Positions 14,291 to 24,059 of a stretch of DNA of 64,000 nucleotides are shown piece after piece. The position numbers and the translations under genes are program-made. The notes below the pieces were generated by a model, which saw only the letters and a list, made by a program, of their open reading frames with translations, was not told the origin of the DNA and did not search any database. How positions within the stretch are numbered: position 1 is the first letter of the stretch; every line of letters starts with the position of its first letter. The stretch lies in NCBI RefSeq assembly GCF_963675965.1, contig NZ_OY780935.1:1662501-1726500 (forward strand), written 5' to 3'. The DNA is from an uncultured Celeribacter sp. (GTDB taxonomy: Bacteria > Pseudomonadota > Alphaproteobacteria > Rhodobacterales > Rhodobacteraceae).

Positions 14291-16309
14291 TCAGCGCTTG
14301 CGCACCGGCACCGCGCTGCCCCCCTTATGCGAGGCTTTCACACGCGGCTTGCGCGGGGGTTTGCCACCCTCCTCACCTTTGCCAGCCGCCTTTGCGGACG
14401 GTTTGCCAGAGTATTTCCCAGCAGGCTTGCCGCCAGGCTTGCCCCCTTTGGCATGGGCAGGCTTGCCACCCTCAGATCCGTGACGGGGCTTGCGCTCTTT
14501 GCGTGCGGGTTTGGCGGCGCTGTGCACGGCCTCGTCGCGTTCTTTGCGCGGCGGTTTTTCAAACTTTTCGTATTTGGGCTTGTCCGCAGACGGGCGCCCT
14601 TTCGGCGCACCAGCCTCATCGCGGGGTCGCTCATGACGGGGTTTGTCATAAGCTTTGTCAAAGGACTTTGCGCCGCGCGGCTTTTGCGGGCGTCCTGCCG
14701 GGCTGCGCCGCGCACCGGCGGGCGCCTTGCTGAAGGTCGGCGTGCCCTCCACAGGCGTCACATAGACTTCATCTTCCAGCTCGCCATTGGCGCCAAGACG
14801 GTTCAGGAAATCCGGCAGCGCCGGAGCGGACAGTTCCACAAAGGTTTCCCGGTCCTCCATGCGGATCTTGCCGATCTTGCTTTTGTCCAGATTGCCCGCA
14901 CGGCACAAAAGCGGCAGCAACCAGCGCGGCTCCGCCCCTTTGTCACGACCGACCGACAGGGACACCCAGACCGACGGACCAAAGGCTGCGCGGGCATCCT
15001 GCGGACGCTTCGCGGTATGCACGTTCAGTTCCTCGGGGGCCGAAAGCCCCGCACGATAGAGGCGCAGACAGGCGGCCGCCACCTGTTCCGGACTGAAGCG
15101 CTCCAGAAGCTTTCCAGCAAAGGCCGTGTCGGCCTCTTCCAAGGGCGCCTCCCAGGCGGGATCGTCCATGATGCGCTGTTCGTCGAGCGCATAGATTTCT
15201 TCTGCGGTAGGCGCGTATTTCCATTCCGCATCGATCTTGGCCCATTTCAGCAGACGGGCGGCCTTTTTGGACACATTGTCAGGCGCAATCAGGACAGAAG
15301 TCCCCTTGCGACCGGCACGGCCCGTGCGGCCCGAACGGTGCAGCAACCCTTCGGTGTTGGTTGGCAGATCGGCGTGAATCACCAGTTCGAGATTGGGCAG
15401 ATCGATGCCGCGTGCCGCCACATCGGTCGCAACGCAGACACGGGCGCGCCCGTCGCGCAGCGCCTGCAGCGCATGCGAACGTTCGTCCTGGCTGAGTTCG
15501 CCGGAGAGGCTGACCACCGAAAACCCGCGATTGGAAAACCGCGCGGTCAGCCGTGCAACAGCCGCGCGGGTGTTGGCAAAAACGATCGAGGTCTGGCTGT
15601 CGTGAAAGCGCAGCAGGTTGATGATCGCATGTTCCGCATCGCGCGGAGCACATTGGATCACCTGATAGGCGATGTCGCTGTGCTGACTTTTCTCGCTGAT
15701 CGTGGTGATGCGGATCGCGTCGCGCTGATAAGTCTTGGCGATCTCGGCGATGGATTTCGACACGGTGGCCGAAAACAGCAGCGTGCGACGGTCTTCCGGC
15801 GCTTCGCCCAGCATGAATTCCAGATCCTCGCGAAAGCCCAGATCCAGCATTTCATCGGCTTCATCCAGCACAATGGCGCGAATGTCGGCCAGATCAAGCG
15901 CCCCGCGGGTGATATGGTCGCGCAGACGCCCCGGCGTGCCGACCACGATATGCGCCCCACGTTCCAGAGCGCGCCGTTCGGTCCGCGCATCCATCCCACC
16001 GATACAGGTCGCAATCCGCGCCCCGGTTTTGCCGTAAAGCCACATCAGTTCGCGGCTGACCTGCATCGCCAGTTCCCGTGTCGGTGCGATGACCAGCGCC
16101 AAGGGAGCCGCCGCCGGGCCAAAACGGTCCTCCCCGGCCAGCAGGGTGTCAGCGATGGCCAAGCCAAAGCCCACGGTTTTACCGGACCCGGTCTGGGCAG
16201 AGACCAAAAGGTCCGCTGCAGCCAAAGTCGGATCGGTGACGGCCTGCTGCACGTCAGTGAGCGTGTCAAACCCGCGCTCGGCGAGGGCTTCGGAAAGGGG
16301 GGTAATCAT
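14291..16309 (-). CDS. DEAD-box RNA helicase with DbpA-like RNA-binding domain and basic tail
   Basis: ATP-dependent RNA helicase, 672 residues from the ATG at 16309; an upstream TTG extension lacks a ribosome site. Motif I AQTGSGKT is at 38-45, PTREL 76-80, DEAD 149-152 (VLDEADEMLDLGF), SAT 180-182, and motif VI HRSGRTGRAGRKG in the second RecA domain. A DbpA-type RNA-binding fold follows (about 450-540), then a roughly 120-residue Lys/Pro/Gly-rich tail with GKP and PRK repeats, likely unstructured and RNA-binding. Probable role in ribosome assembly or cold-stress RNA remodelling. Convergent with rpsU. Confidence 0.93.
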   Translation of the reverse strand: MITPLSEALAERGFDTLTDVQQAVTDPTLAAADLLVSAQTGSGKTVGFGLAIADTLLAGEDRFGPAAAPLALVIAPTRELAMQVSRELMWLYGKTGARIATCIGGMDARTERRALERGAHIVVGTPGRLRDHITRGALDLADIRAIVLDEADEMLDLGFREDLEFMLGEAPEDRRTLLFSATVSKSIAEIAKTYQRDAIRITTISEKSQHSDIAYQVIQCAPRDAEHAIINLLRFHDSQTSIVFANTRAAVARLTARFSNRGFSVVSLSGELSQDERSHALQALRDGRARVCVATDVAARGIDLPNLELVIHADLPTNTEGLLHRSGRTGRAGRKGTSVLIAPDNVSKKAARLLKWAKIDAEWKYAPTAEEIYALDEQRIMDDPAWEAPLEEADTAFAGKLLERFSPEQVAAACLRLYRAGLSAPEELNVHTAKRPQDARAAFGPSVWVSLSVGRDKGAEPRWLLPLLCRAGNLDKSKIGKIRMEDRETFVELSAPALPDFLNRLGANGELEDEVYVTPVEGTPTFSKAPAGARRSPAGRPQKPRGAKSFDKAYDKPRHERPRDEAGAPKGRPSADKPKYEKFEKPPRKERDEAVHSAAKPARKERKPRHGSEGGKPAHAKGGKPGGKPAGKYSGKPSAKAAGKGEEGGKPPRKPRVKASHKGGSAVPVRKR

Positions 16310-16486
16310 GAGGGAAGTGTCCAGATAGGCGGCGCGCAATTGTCAGGCGCAAAGATGGGACCCTCTACCGGAGAAATCCGCTCCTGTCCACTGTCTGTGC
16401 CCTCAAGGGGCGGAAAACTTGCCATCCGACGTCAAAACGCAGGGTCATCAACAGCCGATCAGCCGGGGCCACACCTTTGTAAAAGG

Positions 16487-16514
16487 ACAGGGCGCAGGAG
16501 ATCCTGCGCCCTGT
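16487..16514 (-). terminator. Terminator of the aldehyde dehydrogenase gene
   Basis: Perfect 12-bp stem ACAGGGCGCAGG (16487-16498) / CCTGCGCCCTGT (16503-16514) with a 4-base loop. On the minus strand it is followed by a CTTTT run. The rest of 16310-16555 shows no gene. Confidence 0.8.
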
Positions 16515-16555
16515 AGCAACCAGGGCCTTCAAGGGGTGCCCCGGTCGGGAGGAGC

Positions 16556-18076
<1,521 letters not shown>

Positions 18077-18184
18077 TCTTGTCTCCTCCAGCAAAACGCC
18101 AGCGTCCTCCACGCCGGCTTCGAAGACAGAATGAGCGCTCAGTTGCCCTGCGTCAGCCCCGGGGCGGGACGCTGCGATGCGGCA

Positions 18185-18204
18185 ATGTCTCACCGCTGAG
18201 ACAT
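18185..18204. promoter_or_regulatory. 20-bp perfect dyad, putative operator for the adjacent GAF/Fis regulator
   Basis: ATGTCTCA (18185-18192), 4-base centre, TGAGACAT (18197-18204). It lies 7 bases beyond the regulator's stop codon and about 110 bases upstream of the aldehyde dehydrogenase ATG. Its placement and perfect symmetry suit an activator binding site. I found no convincing -24/-12 sigma-54 promoter in the gap. Confidence 0.55.
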
Positions 18205-18211
18205 GTTCGGA

Positions 18212-19168
18212 TCAGTTTTCAACCTCATCGCCGATGCCAAGGCGTTTCATCCGCCGATAGAGCGTCGCCCGACCTATGCCCAGCGCCCGGGCCGCCGCCG
18301 ACATATTGCCCCCGGCGCGGGCGATGGCCCGCCGCAACGCCGCCCGTTCCGCCCGTTCCAGCGCGGTCATGGTGCTGTCACGGCCCAGAATGTCCGAGGC
18401 GGGTTGGGGCCGGATCTGCGCGCCGCGTCCAAGGCCGAACATCCGGCGTGCCGCCCGTGTCGCCCCGACAATCAGATCGTCGTGATCCACCGCCAACAGA
18501 ACCGCGCCTTCGGGGCGCTCTTCCGGGGCCGTGATGATCCGGGCCTTCGGGAATGCGGTGCGAAATGCATCGGTTTCGATCTGCCGCGCCGTCTGCGCCA
18601 CGACATTGGCGATCAAACGCGTATAGGCTTCGGTCTGATCGGCCCGGCAGGACGACACATCGAGCGCCGCGATTAACTCCCCATCGGGGCCGAAGATCGG
18701 CGCATCCATGCAGGACATGATGGTGTTGCGGCTCATGAAATGCTCATCGCCATGGATGATCACCTGTCGCGCCTCTGCCAGACAGGTGCCAATGCCATTG
18801 GTGCCCTCGGCCTCTTCCGACCAGTCGGCGCCCACAGTCAGGCCCCAGGCGTCAAAGGTTTCTGCGTCTCCATCCTTGGAACGCTGGTCCAGAATGGCGC
18901 CTTCGCGGTCGGTCATCAGCACCGAACAACCGGTGTTGCCAACCATCTGAAAAAGTTGATCCAGTTTCGGCGAGGCCACCGCCATAAAGGCCCCAAGCCG
19001 GTCGCGCCGGTCCTGTAGCTCTGCCTGAGAATAGCGGCGCGGTGCAGCGCGATGTTCCGGGTCAAGGCCATGTTTCATCACGGATCGTCTCCAGCTCGCG
19101 GTCAGCCGCGTGCCGACAGACCCCGATTCCACGACAGAAATCACATGTTCCGCATGATGTGTGCGCAT
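18212..19168 (-). CDS. GAF-domain Fis-type transcription regulator, AcoR-like but lacking the AAA+ domain
   Basis: Regulator of 318 residues. Start 19168 has a strong GGAGGAGGT box 8 bases upstream. The N-terminal half resembles the AcoR sensor (LTASWRRSVMKHGLDPEHR, then a GAF-like region through about 225). The C-terminus is a Fis-type helix-turn-helix (GGNMSAAARALGIGRATLYRRMKRLGI). The roughly 230-residue sigma-54-interacting AAA+ module of AcoR (Walker A, GAFTGA) is absent, with no sign of a frameshift. It probably controls the downstream aldehyde dehydrogenase through the dyad at 18185-18204 and cannot act as a standard sigma-54 activator. Confidence 0.85.
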   Translation of the reverse strand: MRTHHAEHVISVVESGSVGTRLTASWRRSVMKHGLDPEHRAAPRRYSQAELQDRRDRLGAFMAVASPKLDQLFQMVGNTGCSVLMTDREGAILDQRSKDGDAETFDAWGLTVGADWSEEAEGTNGIGTCLAEARQVIIHGDEHFMSRNTIMSCMDAPIFGPDGELIAALDVSSCRADQTEAYTRLIANVVAQTARQIETDAFRTAFPKARIITAPEERPEGAVLLAVDHDDLIVGATRAARRMFGLGRGAQIRPQPASDILGRDSTMTALERAERAALRRAIARAGGNMSAAARALGIGRATLYRRMKRLGIGDEVEN

Positions 19169-19260
19169 GATGTGCCACCTCCTCCCAAACGCGGCAGGCA
19201 TGATCCTTACCACAGATCCGACCTATTCACCAAATCAACTTCGTGACAGGCCGGGCGCGT

Positions 19261-19719
19261 TCACACAGGCAGCGCGGTGGTCTTGAACACCGTTCGCATG
19301 GCGAAAGAGGACTGCATGGTCTGCACACCGGGCAGCGCCACCAAACGGCGGTGCAGCTCTGCGAAATGTTCAGTGTCAGAGGCCACGACCTTGAGAATAT
19401 AATCGGCCTTCCCCGCCATCAGATGGCATTCCAGCACATCCGGGACGCTGCGCACCGCGCGTTCAAACGCTTCGAGGATCTCATCTGCCTGGCTGCTCAG
19501 CGTCACTTCGACGAAAACCGTGGCGCGCCGGTCCAGATGCCGCGGGTCAAGCAGCGCGACATAATCGCGAATGATGCCTTCGCTTTCCAGCCGCTGCACG
19601 CGGCGGTGACAGGCCGAACTCGACACATTGGCCTCTTGCGCCAAGTCGGCATTCGAAATGCGCCCCTTACGCTGCAAAATCCGCAGAATCCGGCGATCCG
19701 TTTCATCCATTTTCGCCAT
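19261..19719 (-). CDS. Lrp/AsnC family transcriptional regulator
   Basis: Feast/famine regulator of 152 residues: an N-terminal winged HTH (MDETDRRILRILQRKGRISNAD..., about 4-60) and a C-terminal RAM domain for oligomerisation and amino-acid binding (about 70-145). The SSSACHRRVQRLESEGIIRDY recognition segment is typical. It is a solo gene on the minus strand between the GAF regulator and mscL. The regulated genes and ligand are unknown. The sequence could equally be a local or global Lrp-type factor. Confidence 0.93.
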   Translation of the reverse strand: MAKMDETDRRILRILQRKGRISNADLAQEANVSSSACHRRVQRLESEGIIRDYVALLDPRHLDRRATVFVEVTLSSQADEILEAFERAVRSVPDVLECHLMAGKADYILKVVASDTEHFAELHRRLVALPGVQTMQSSFAMRTVFKTTALPV

Positions 19720-19838
19720 CTGGCATCCTGTCCCGCTTCAAGGTCTCGTTTCGCAACAAACTCCCATGAAACTTTTTCCTGGGCAAGGCGCGACGGAAAC
19801 CACGCGACCTTTCGTAATATGTCTGTGTCCCCCAAGAC

Positions 19839-19856
19839 GTGGCACCCTTATGCCAC
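19839..19856. repeat. Short inverted repeat upstream of the Lrp-type gene
   Basis: GTGGCA (19839-19844) / TGCCAC (19851-19856) with a 6-base loop, 4 bases before the mscL terminator stem. It could be an operator for the Lrp-type gene or part of the terminator structure. Confidence 0.3.
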
Positions 19857-19860
19857 GAGA

Positions 19861-19890
19861 AAGGCCCACCGGATCCCCGGTGGGCCTTTT
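19861..19890 (-). terminator. mscL terminator
   Basis: Perfect 12-bp stem AAGGCCCACCGG (19861-19872) / CCGGTGGGCCTT (19877-19888) with a 4-base loop, directly after the mscL stop. Confidence 0.85.
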
Positions 19891-19911
19891 GCCATTTCAC
19901 ACGCGATTGGC

Positions 19912-20346
19912 TTACTTTTTCAAAGCGTCGCGAATTTCCAAAAGCACCTCAAGCTCGGTCGGACCGGCGGGTTCGGCAGCTGCAGGGGCCTCTTCCTCTT
20001 TGCGCTCTGCGGCCTCTTTGACCTTGTTCACATAGCGCACCAGCATGAACACGACGAAAGCGATGATCAGGAAGTTGATGACCGCCATCAAAAACGATCC
20101 ATAGGCAAAGACCGACACGCCCGCCTCGCGCGCCGCCTCAAGCGATGTGCCCGGCGCTACATCCCCGGTGATCACGACATAGCGGTTGGTGAAATCAAGC
20201 CCGCCCGTGAAAATCCCGATGATCGGGTTGATCAGATCGGCAACCATGGATTTGACGATGGCCGTAAAGGCCGCCCCAACAATGATCCCGACCGCCATGT
20301 CCATGACATTGCCCTTGGCAATGAACGCTTTGAATTCCTTGAGCAT
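19912..20346 (-). CDS. mscL: Large-conductance mechanosensitive channel MscL
   Basis: Emergency osmotic-release channel of the inner membrane, 144 residues. The start is at 20346 (MLKEFKAFIAKGNVMDMAVG), the canonical MscL N-terminus; a 7-codon upstream extension is dropped. TM1 is GIIVGAAFTAIVKSMVADL, the periplasmic loop follows, and TM2 is near 80-105 (FLIIAFVVFMLVRYVNK). The C-terminal bundle (EVLLEIRDALKK) is present after an Ala/Glu-rich linker. Single gene with its own terminator; the family is certain. Confidence 0.97.
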   Translation of the reverse strand: MLKEFKAFIAKGNVMDMAVGIIVGAAFTAIVKSMVADLINPIIGIFTGGLDFTNRYVVITGDVAPGTSLEAAREAGVSVFAYGSFLMAVINFLIIAFVVFMLVRYVNKVKEAAERKEEEAPAAAEPAGPTELEVLLEIRDALKK

Positions 20347-20506
20347 ATCTCTTGTCCTAAATTGCACCAGTCCCCGCCGTGCCTAAAAACACGGCCCTGC
20401 ACATTGCATAGCACAGTGGCGCACATGCCCCAGCAGTTTTTTCGCGGGCAAAATACACTAGGTTGCTAAACGAACCGTTCCATCACCGTCCCAGCAGGAG
20501 ACCCAA

Positions 20507-21205
20507 ATGGCCAATACTCTCAACCACCCGATTGCCGCACGCTGGCCCGCGCTCATGCCGGAGAAGCTGCAACTCTATTCCTATCCGACGCCCAATGGCG
20601 TGAAGGTCTCCGTCGCCCTCGAAGAAATGGGGGTGGATTACGAACCGCATCTGGTCACCCTCGCGGATGCCGATGTCAAAAGCCCGGAATTCCTCAGCCT
20701 CAATCCAAACAACAAGATCCCTGCCATCATCGACCCCAACGGGCCGGGCGGCGCGCAGATCGAACTGTTCGAATCCGGTGCGATCCTGATTTACCTCGCC
20801 GAAAAGACCGGGCAGTTTCTCTCCTCCGATCCGAAAACCCGTTATGAGACGATCCAATGGCTGATGTTCCAGATGGGCGGTCTCGGGCCGATGTTGGGTC
20901 AGCTTGGCTTCTTTTACAAATTCGCCGGCGCCAAGATGGAAGACCCCACCGCCCGCGACCGCTATATCAACGAAGCCAAGCGGCTCTTGAACGTGCTCGA
21001 ACAGCGGCTCGAAGGGCGCGACTGGATCATGGACGAGTATTCCATCGCCGATATGGCGATCGCACCATGGCTGAATGCTCTGGATTTCTACGGCGCCAAA
21101 GATGTCACCGGCTACAATGATCTGAAAAACGTCCCCGCCTATGTCGCCCGTTTCTATGAGCGGCCCGCCGTGCAGCGCGCCAAGGCCATTCCGGCCACGA
21201 CCTGA
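20507..21205 (+). CDS. Glutathione S-transferase family protein (YfcG/YghU-like)
   Basis: Cytosolic GST-fold protein, 232 residues, with an N-terminal thioredoxin-like domain (about 18-105) and a C-terminal helical domain. Features: QLYSYPTPNGVKVSVALEE, then SPEFLSLNPNNKIPAI with the cis-proline, and ELFESGAILIYLAEK with the glutathione-binding ES. The asparagine in PTPNG takes the place of the catalytic Tyr/Ser, as in disulfide-reductase GSTs of the YfcG/YghU (Nu) class. The N-terminal extension NTLNHPIAARWP is also typical. AGGAGA ribosome site 8 bases upstream. Single gene ending at a terminator. Confidence 0.9.
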   Translation: MANTLNHPIAARWPALMPEKLQLYSYPTPNGVKVSVALEEMGVDYEPHLVTLADADVKSPEFLSLNPNNKIPAIIDPNGPGGAQIELFESGAILIYLAEKTGQFLSSDPKTRYETIQWLMFQMGGLGPMLGQLGFFYKFAGAKMEDPTARDRYINEAKRLLNVLEQRLEGRDWIMDEYSIADMAIAPWLNALDFYGAKDVTGYNDLKNVPAYVARFYERPAVQRAKAIPATT

Positions 21206-21241
21206 GCGCGGCACGGCTCCAGGAAACTAACGACACAAAAA

Positions 21242-21267
21242 AGGGGCGCCCCGACCAGGGCGCCCCT
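21242..21267. terminator. Terminator shared by the convergent GST and pheT genes
   Basis: Stem AGGGGCGCCC (21242-21251) / GGGCGCCCCT (21258-21267), 6-base loop, preceded by an A-run that serves pheT as a T-tract on the minus strand. Confidence 0.8.
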
Positions 21268-21288
21268 CTCATCATGCGTTCAGATGCC

Positions 21289-23682
21289 TTAGCCGCGCAG
21301 GGCGCCCCCGGTCGCTTTTTCGACCTTGGCAACGATCTTGGCAGAGACAGCCTCCAGATCCTTGTCCTTCAGCGTGCTCTCACCGGGCTGCAGGCGCACC
21401 GTGATGGCCAGCGATTTCTTGTCCTCACCCAGGCTGCCACCGATGAATTCATCAAACACGCGCACCTCTTCGATCAGGGCCTTGTCGGCCCCCGCTGCGG
21501 CGTTGACCAGATCCAGCGCGTTGACGGATTTGTCCACGACAAAGGCAAAGTCGCGTTCCACCGCCTGCAGGTCATTGGTGAAGAACGCCGAGCGTGCAAC
21601 CTTGCCGCCACGCGGGAACGGCGCGGCTTCCAGATAGACTGTGAAGGCCACAGCCGGACCTTTGACGCCCATTTCCTTGAGCACTTTCGGATGCAGTTCC
21701 CCGAACTGGGCCAGCACCTTTTTCGGACCCAGACAGATCTTGCCAGAGCGGCCGGGATGGAACCACGGGCTGGTGTCGCGCAGGACCTGCGCCTTGGCAG
21801 GCGCGCCGATGGCGGCCAGAACCGCCTCTGCATCAGCCTTGGCATCATAGAGATCAATCGCGCGACGTGCGCCATGCACATCCTTGGGACCAGTCGCCCC
21901 GACCAGAAGACCAGCCACCTGCCGCGATTGTTCGCCCGGTTCGCCGCCGAAAAAGGCCGGACCGCATTCGAACAACGCCAGATCGGAGAAGCCACGCGCC
22001 TGATTGCGCGCCGCCGCCTGCAACAGCCCCGGCAACAGATCGGGGCGCATATGGCTCATCTCGCTGGAGATCGGGTTGTCGAGCTTGACCGCATCATCTC
22101 CGCCGCCAAAGAGTGCGGCGGATTTCTGGTCGATAAAGCTGTAGGTCACACATTCATTGTAGCCCAGCGACGCCGCCTGATGACGCGCGGTGGACTCGCG
22201 CATCTGCATTGGCGTCAGGATCTGCTTTGCCACGCCCGTGGGGCGGGTCATCGGCTTGGGGTCCAGATGGGTCAGGCTTTCGACACGGGCAACCTCTTCG
22301 ACCAGATCAGCCTCGCCCAGCACATCGGGACGCCAGCTCGGCACCTCCGCCATATCGCCGTCCATAACGAAACCAAGGGATTCGAGAATGGCCACCTGAC
22401 GCTCTGCCGGAATGGCCATGCCGACCAGCGACTGCACCCGATCGGTATCCAGATGATAAGCGCGCGACACGTCGGGCACCTCGCCCGCCACCACGGCTTC
22501 AGACGCCTCGCCTCCGCACAGCTCAAGGATCATCGCGGTTGCATCGTCCAGCGCCTGCATGTTGTAGGCCGGGTCGATGCCGCGTTCGTTGCGATAGCGC
22601 GCATCTGAGTTGATCTTCAGCACCCGGCCACCCTTGGCGATGTCGAGCGTGTTCCAGAATGCCGCTTCGACGAAAACATCCGTGGTCTCATCGGAACAGC
22701 CGGTTTCCTCGCCGCCCATGATCCCGCCGATGCTTTCGACCTTGCCACCGGAAAAGATGCACATCGCACCTTCGGGCATTTTGTAAGTCTTCTCATCGAG
22801 CGCCAGAAGCTCTTCGCCGCCCTTGGCCCGGTCAATCACCAGACCGCCCTCCACCGTCGCCGCGTCAAAGACGTGCAGCGGGCGGTTGCGGTCATAGGTG
22901 AAGAAGTTGGTGACATCGACCAGAATCGAAATCGGGCGCAGACCGATGGCGGTCAGGCGATCCTGCAACCATTTCGGCGACGGACCGTTTTTGACACCCT
23001 TGATCAGACGACCGGCAAAGACGTGACAGCCGTCTTTTGCAGCGTCCGTAATCTCCACCGAGATCGGGTTCGGGAATTTGCCCTCGACCGTCTCGACTTT
23101 GAGCGGCTTCAACGTACCAAGCCCCCGCGCCGCGAGATCGCGGGCGATGCCGTGCACGCCAAGCGCATCGGGGCGGTTCGGGGTGATGGCGATTTCGATG
23201 ACCGGATCGACCTTGGACGGCTGATGTTTTGCCAGCCAGTCGGCGAACTCCATGCCAATCTCGCCGTCTTCAAGCTCGATGATGCCGTTGTGCTCGTCCG
23301 ACAGCTCCAGCTCGCGCTCAGACGCCATCATGCCGTGGCTTTCAACGCCGCGGATCTTGCCGACGGAAATCGTGATATCGAGACCGGGGATATACATGCC
23401 GGGTTTCGCCAAAACGGCGGTGATCCCCGCACGGGCATTGGGCGCGCCACAGACGATCTGGGTCATACCCTCGTCGGTCTCGACCTGACAGACCCGCAAC
23501 TTGTCGGCGTCGGGGTGTTTCTCGGCCTCTTTCACCTTCACGAGTTTGAACCCCTTAAGCTTGTCGCGCGGGTTCTCGACGCCTTCGACCTCAAGCCCGA
23601 GATCGGTCAGCGCGTAAAGGATGTCATCGAGGGAGGCTTCGGTTTCCAGATGCTCTTTGAGCCAGGAGAGTGTGAATTTCAT
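21289..23682 (-). CDS. pheT: Phenylalanyl-tRNA synthetase beta subunit
   Basis: Beta chain of the (alpha-beta)2 enzyme charging tRNA-Phe, 797 residues, near the normal length. Start 23682 (MKFTLSWLKEHLE) has GGAGA 8 bases upstream. Order: N-terminal helix, tRNA-binding OB domain (about 40-150), B3/4 editing domain with the PNRPDALGVHGIARDLAA segment, B5, the catalytic-like core, and a C-terminal FDX-ACB anticodon-binding domain. The first 44 bases are perfectly duplicated at 24016-24059. Unlike the usual pheS-pheT pair, two extra genes separate it from pheS. Confidence 0.97.
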   Translation of the reverse strand: MKFTLSWLKEHLETEASLDDILYALTDLGLEVEGVENPRDKLKGFKLVKVKEAEKHPDADKLRVCQVETDEGMTQIVCGAPNARAGITAVLAKPGMYIPGLDITISVGKIRGVESHGMMASERELELSDEHNGIIELEDGEIGMEFADWLAKHQPSKVDPVIEIAITPNRPDALGVHGIARDLAARGLGTLKPLKVETVEGKFPNPISVEITDAAKDGCHVFAGRLIKGVKNGPSPKWLQDRLTAIGLRPISILVDVTNFFTYDRNRPLHVFDAATVEGGLVIDRAKGGEELLALDEKTYKMPEGAMCIFSGGKVESIGGIMGGEETGCSDETTDVFVEAAFWNTLDIAKGGRVLKINSDARYRNERGIDPAYNMQALDDATAMILELCGGEASEAVVAGEVPDVSRAYHLDTDRVQSLVGMAIPAERQVAILESLGFVMDGDMAEVPSWRPDVLGEADLVEEVARVESLTHLDPKPMTRPTGVAKQILTPMQMRESTARHQAASLGYNECVTYSFIDQKSAALFGGGDDAVKLDNPISSEMSHMRPDLLPGLLQAAARNQARGFSDLALFECGPAFFGGEPGEQSRQVAGLLVGATGPKDVHGARRAIDLYDAKADAEAVLAAIGAPAKAQVLRDTSPWFHPGRSGKICLGPKKVLAQFGELHPKVLKEMGVKGPAVAFTVYLEAAPFPRGGKVARSAFFTNDLQAVERDFAFVVDKSVNALDLVNAAAGADKALIEEVRVFDEFIGGSLGEDKKSLAITVRLQPGESTLKDKDLEAVSAKIVAKVEKATGGALRG
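23639..23682. repeat. Direct repeat copy 1 (44 bp) at the pheT start
   Basis: Codons 1-14 of pheT plus two bases. It is identical over all 44 bases to 24016-24059 in the same orientation, offset 377 bases. The sequences diverge immediately on both sides. Confidence 0.95.
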
Positions 23683-23695
23683 CTTAGGGGTCTCC

Positions 23696-23977
23696 CTAGG
23701 TTTCTTCGCGCTCGGCAAGATCGTCGATGCGACCCATTTTGAGCAGTTTAATCTCGCGCATCAGGCGCAATGTCGGTTTGGCAGCGAACAGGATCGAGCC
23801 GATGAGGAAAAACCATGTCCCCGCCCGCACAAGACTGTCGTAGAAAAAGAACACAGACCCGATGATGAAACAAAACGCCGCCCCGAAATCCGCAATCGTA
23901 TGGGCCAGCTCGTAAGCGGCATAGACACGGTGGGTGTCGGCATTTCTGGTGCGGTTTCTGTTGTCGAAAAGGGTCAT
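23696..23977 (-). CDS. YrhK domain small membrane protein
   Basis: 93-residue protein with two predicted transmembrane helices (about 24-46 and 54-68) and a positively charged C-terminus (LRLMREIKLLKMGRIDDL). This matches the YrhK domain family, whose function is not established. It sits between the pheT remnant and intact pheT, 13 bases before the pheT start, so its insertion between pheS and pheT puts a membrane protein inside a synthetase operon. The 44-bp repeats flank it exactly. Family assignment is moderate. Confidence 0.7.
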   Translation of the reverse strand: MTLFDNRNRTRNADTHRVYAAYELAHTIADFGAAFCFIIGSVFFFYDSLVRAGTWFFLIGSILFAAKPTLRLMREIKLLKMGRIDDLAEREET

Positions 23978-24002
23978 GTCACGGGTCTCTGTGTCTTTGT
24001 TC

Positions 24003-24059
24003 CTAGCGGTGTGTCTCGGTTTCCAGATGCTCTTTGAGCCAGGAGAGTGTGAATTTCAT
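24003..24059 (-). pseudogene. 5' fragment of pheT (18 codons)
   Basis: ATG at 24059 followed by the first 14 codons of pheT, then divergent sequence and a TAG, giving MKFTLSWLKEHLETETHR. It overlaps the stop of the upstream 148-residue gene in an ATGA, as if that gene had once been coupled to an intact pheT. It marks a duplication or insertion boundary. Confidence 0.9.
24016..24059. repeat. Direct repeat copy 2 (44 bp) inside the pheT remnant
   Basis: Identical to 23639-23682 over 44 of 44 bases. Together the two copies bracket the YrhK gene. Confidence 0.95.

Noticed and set aside
14174..16516. A 780-codon plus-strand open frame opposite the DEAD-box helicase
   Set aside because: It lies entirely antisense to a gene with all helicase motifs and has low-complexity, Arg-rich sequence with no family; a shadow of high-GC codon use.
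18077..18211. Sigma-54 promoter for the aldehyde dehydrogenase
   Set aside because: The only GG-N10-GC spacing found does not match the TGGCAC-TTGC consensus, and the regulator lacks the AAA+ domain.
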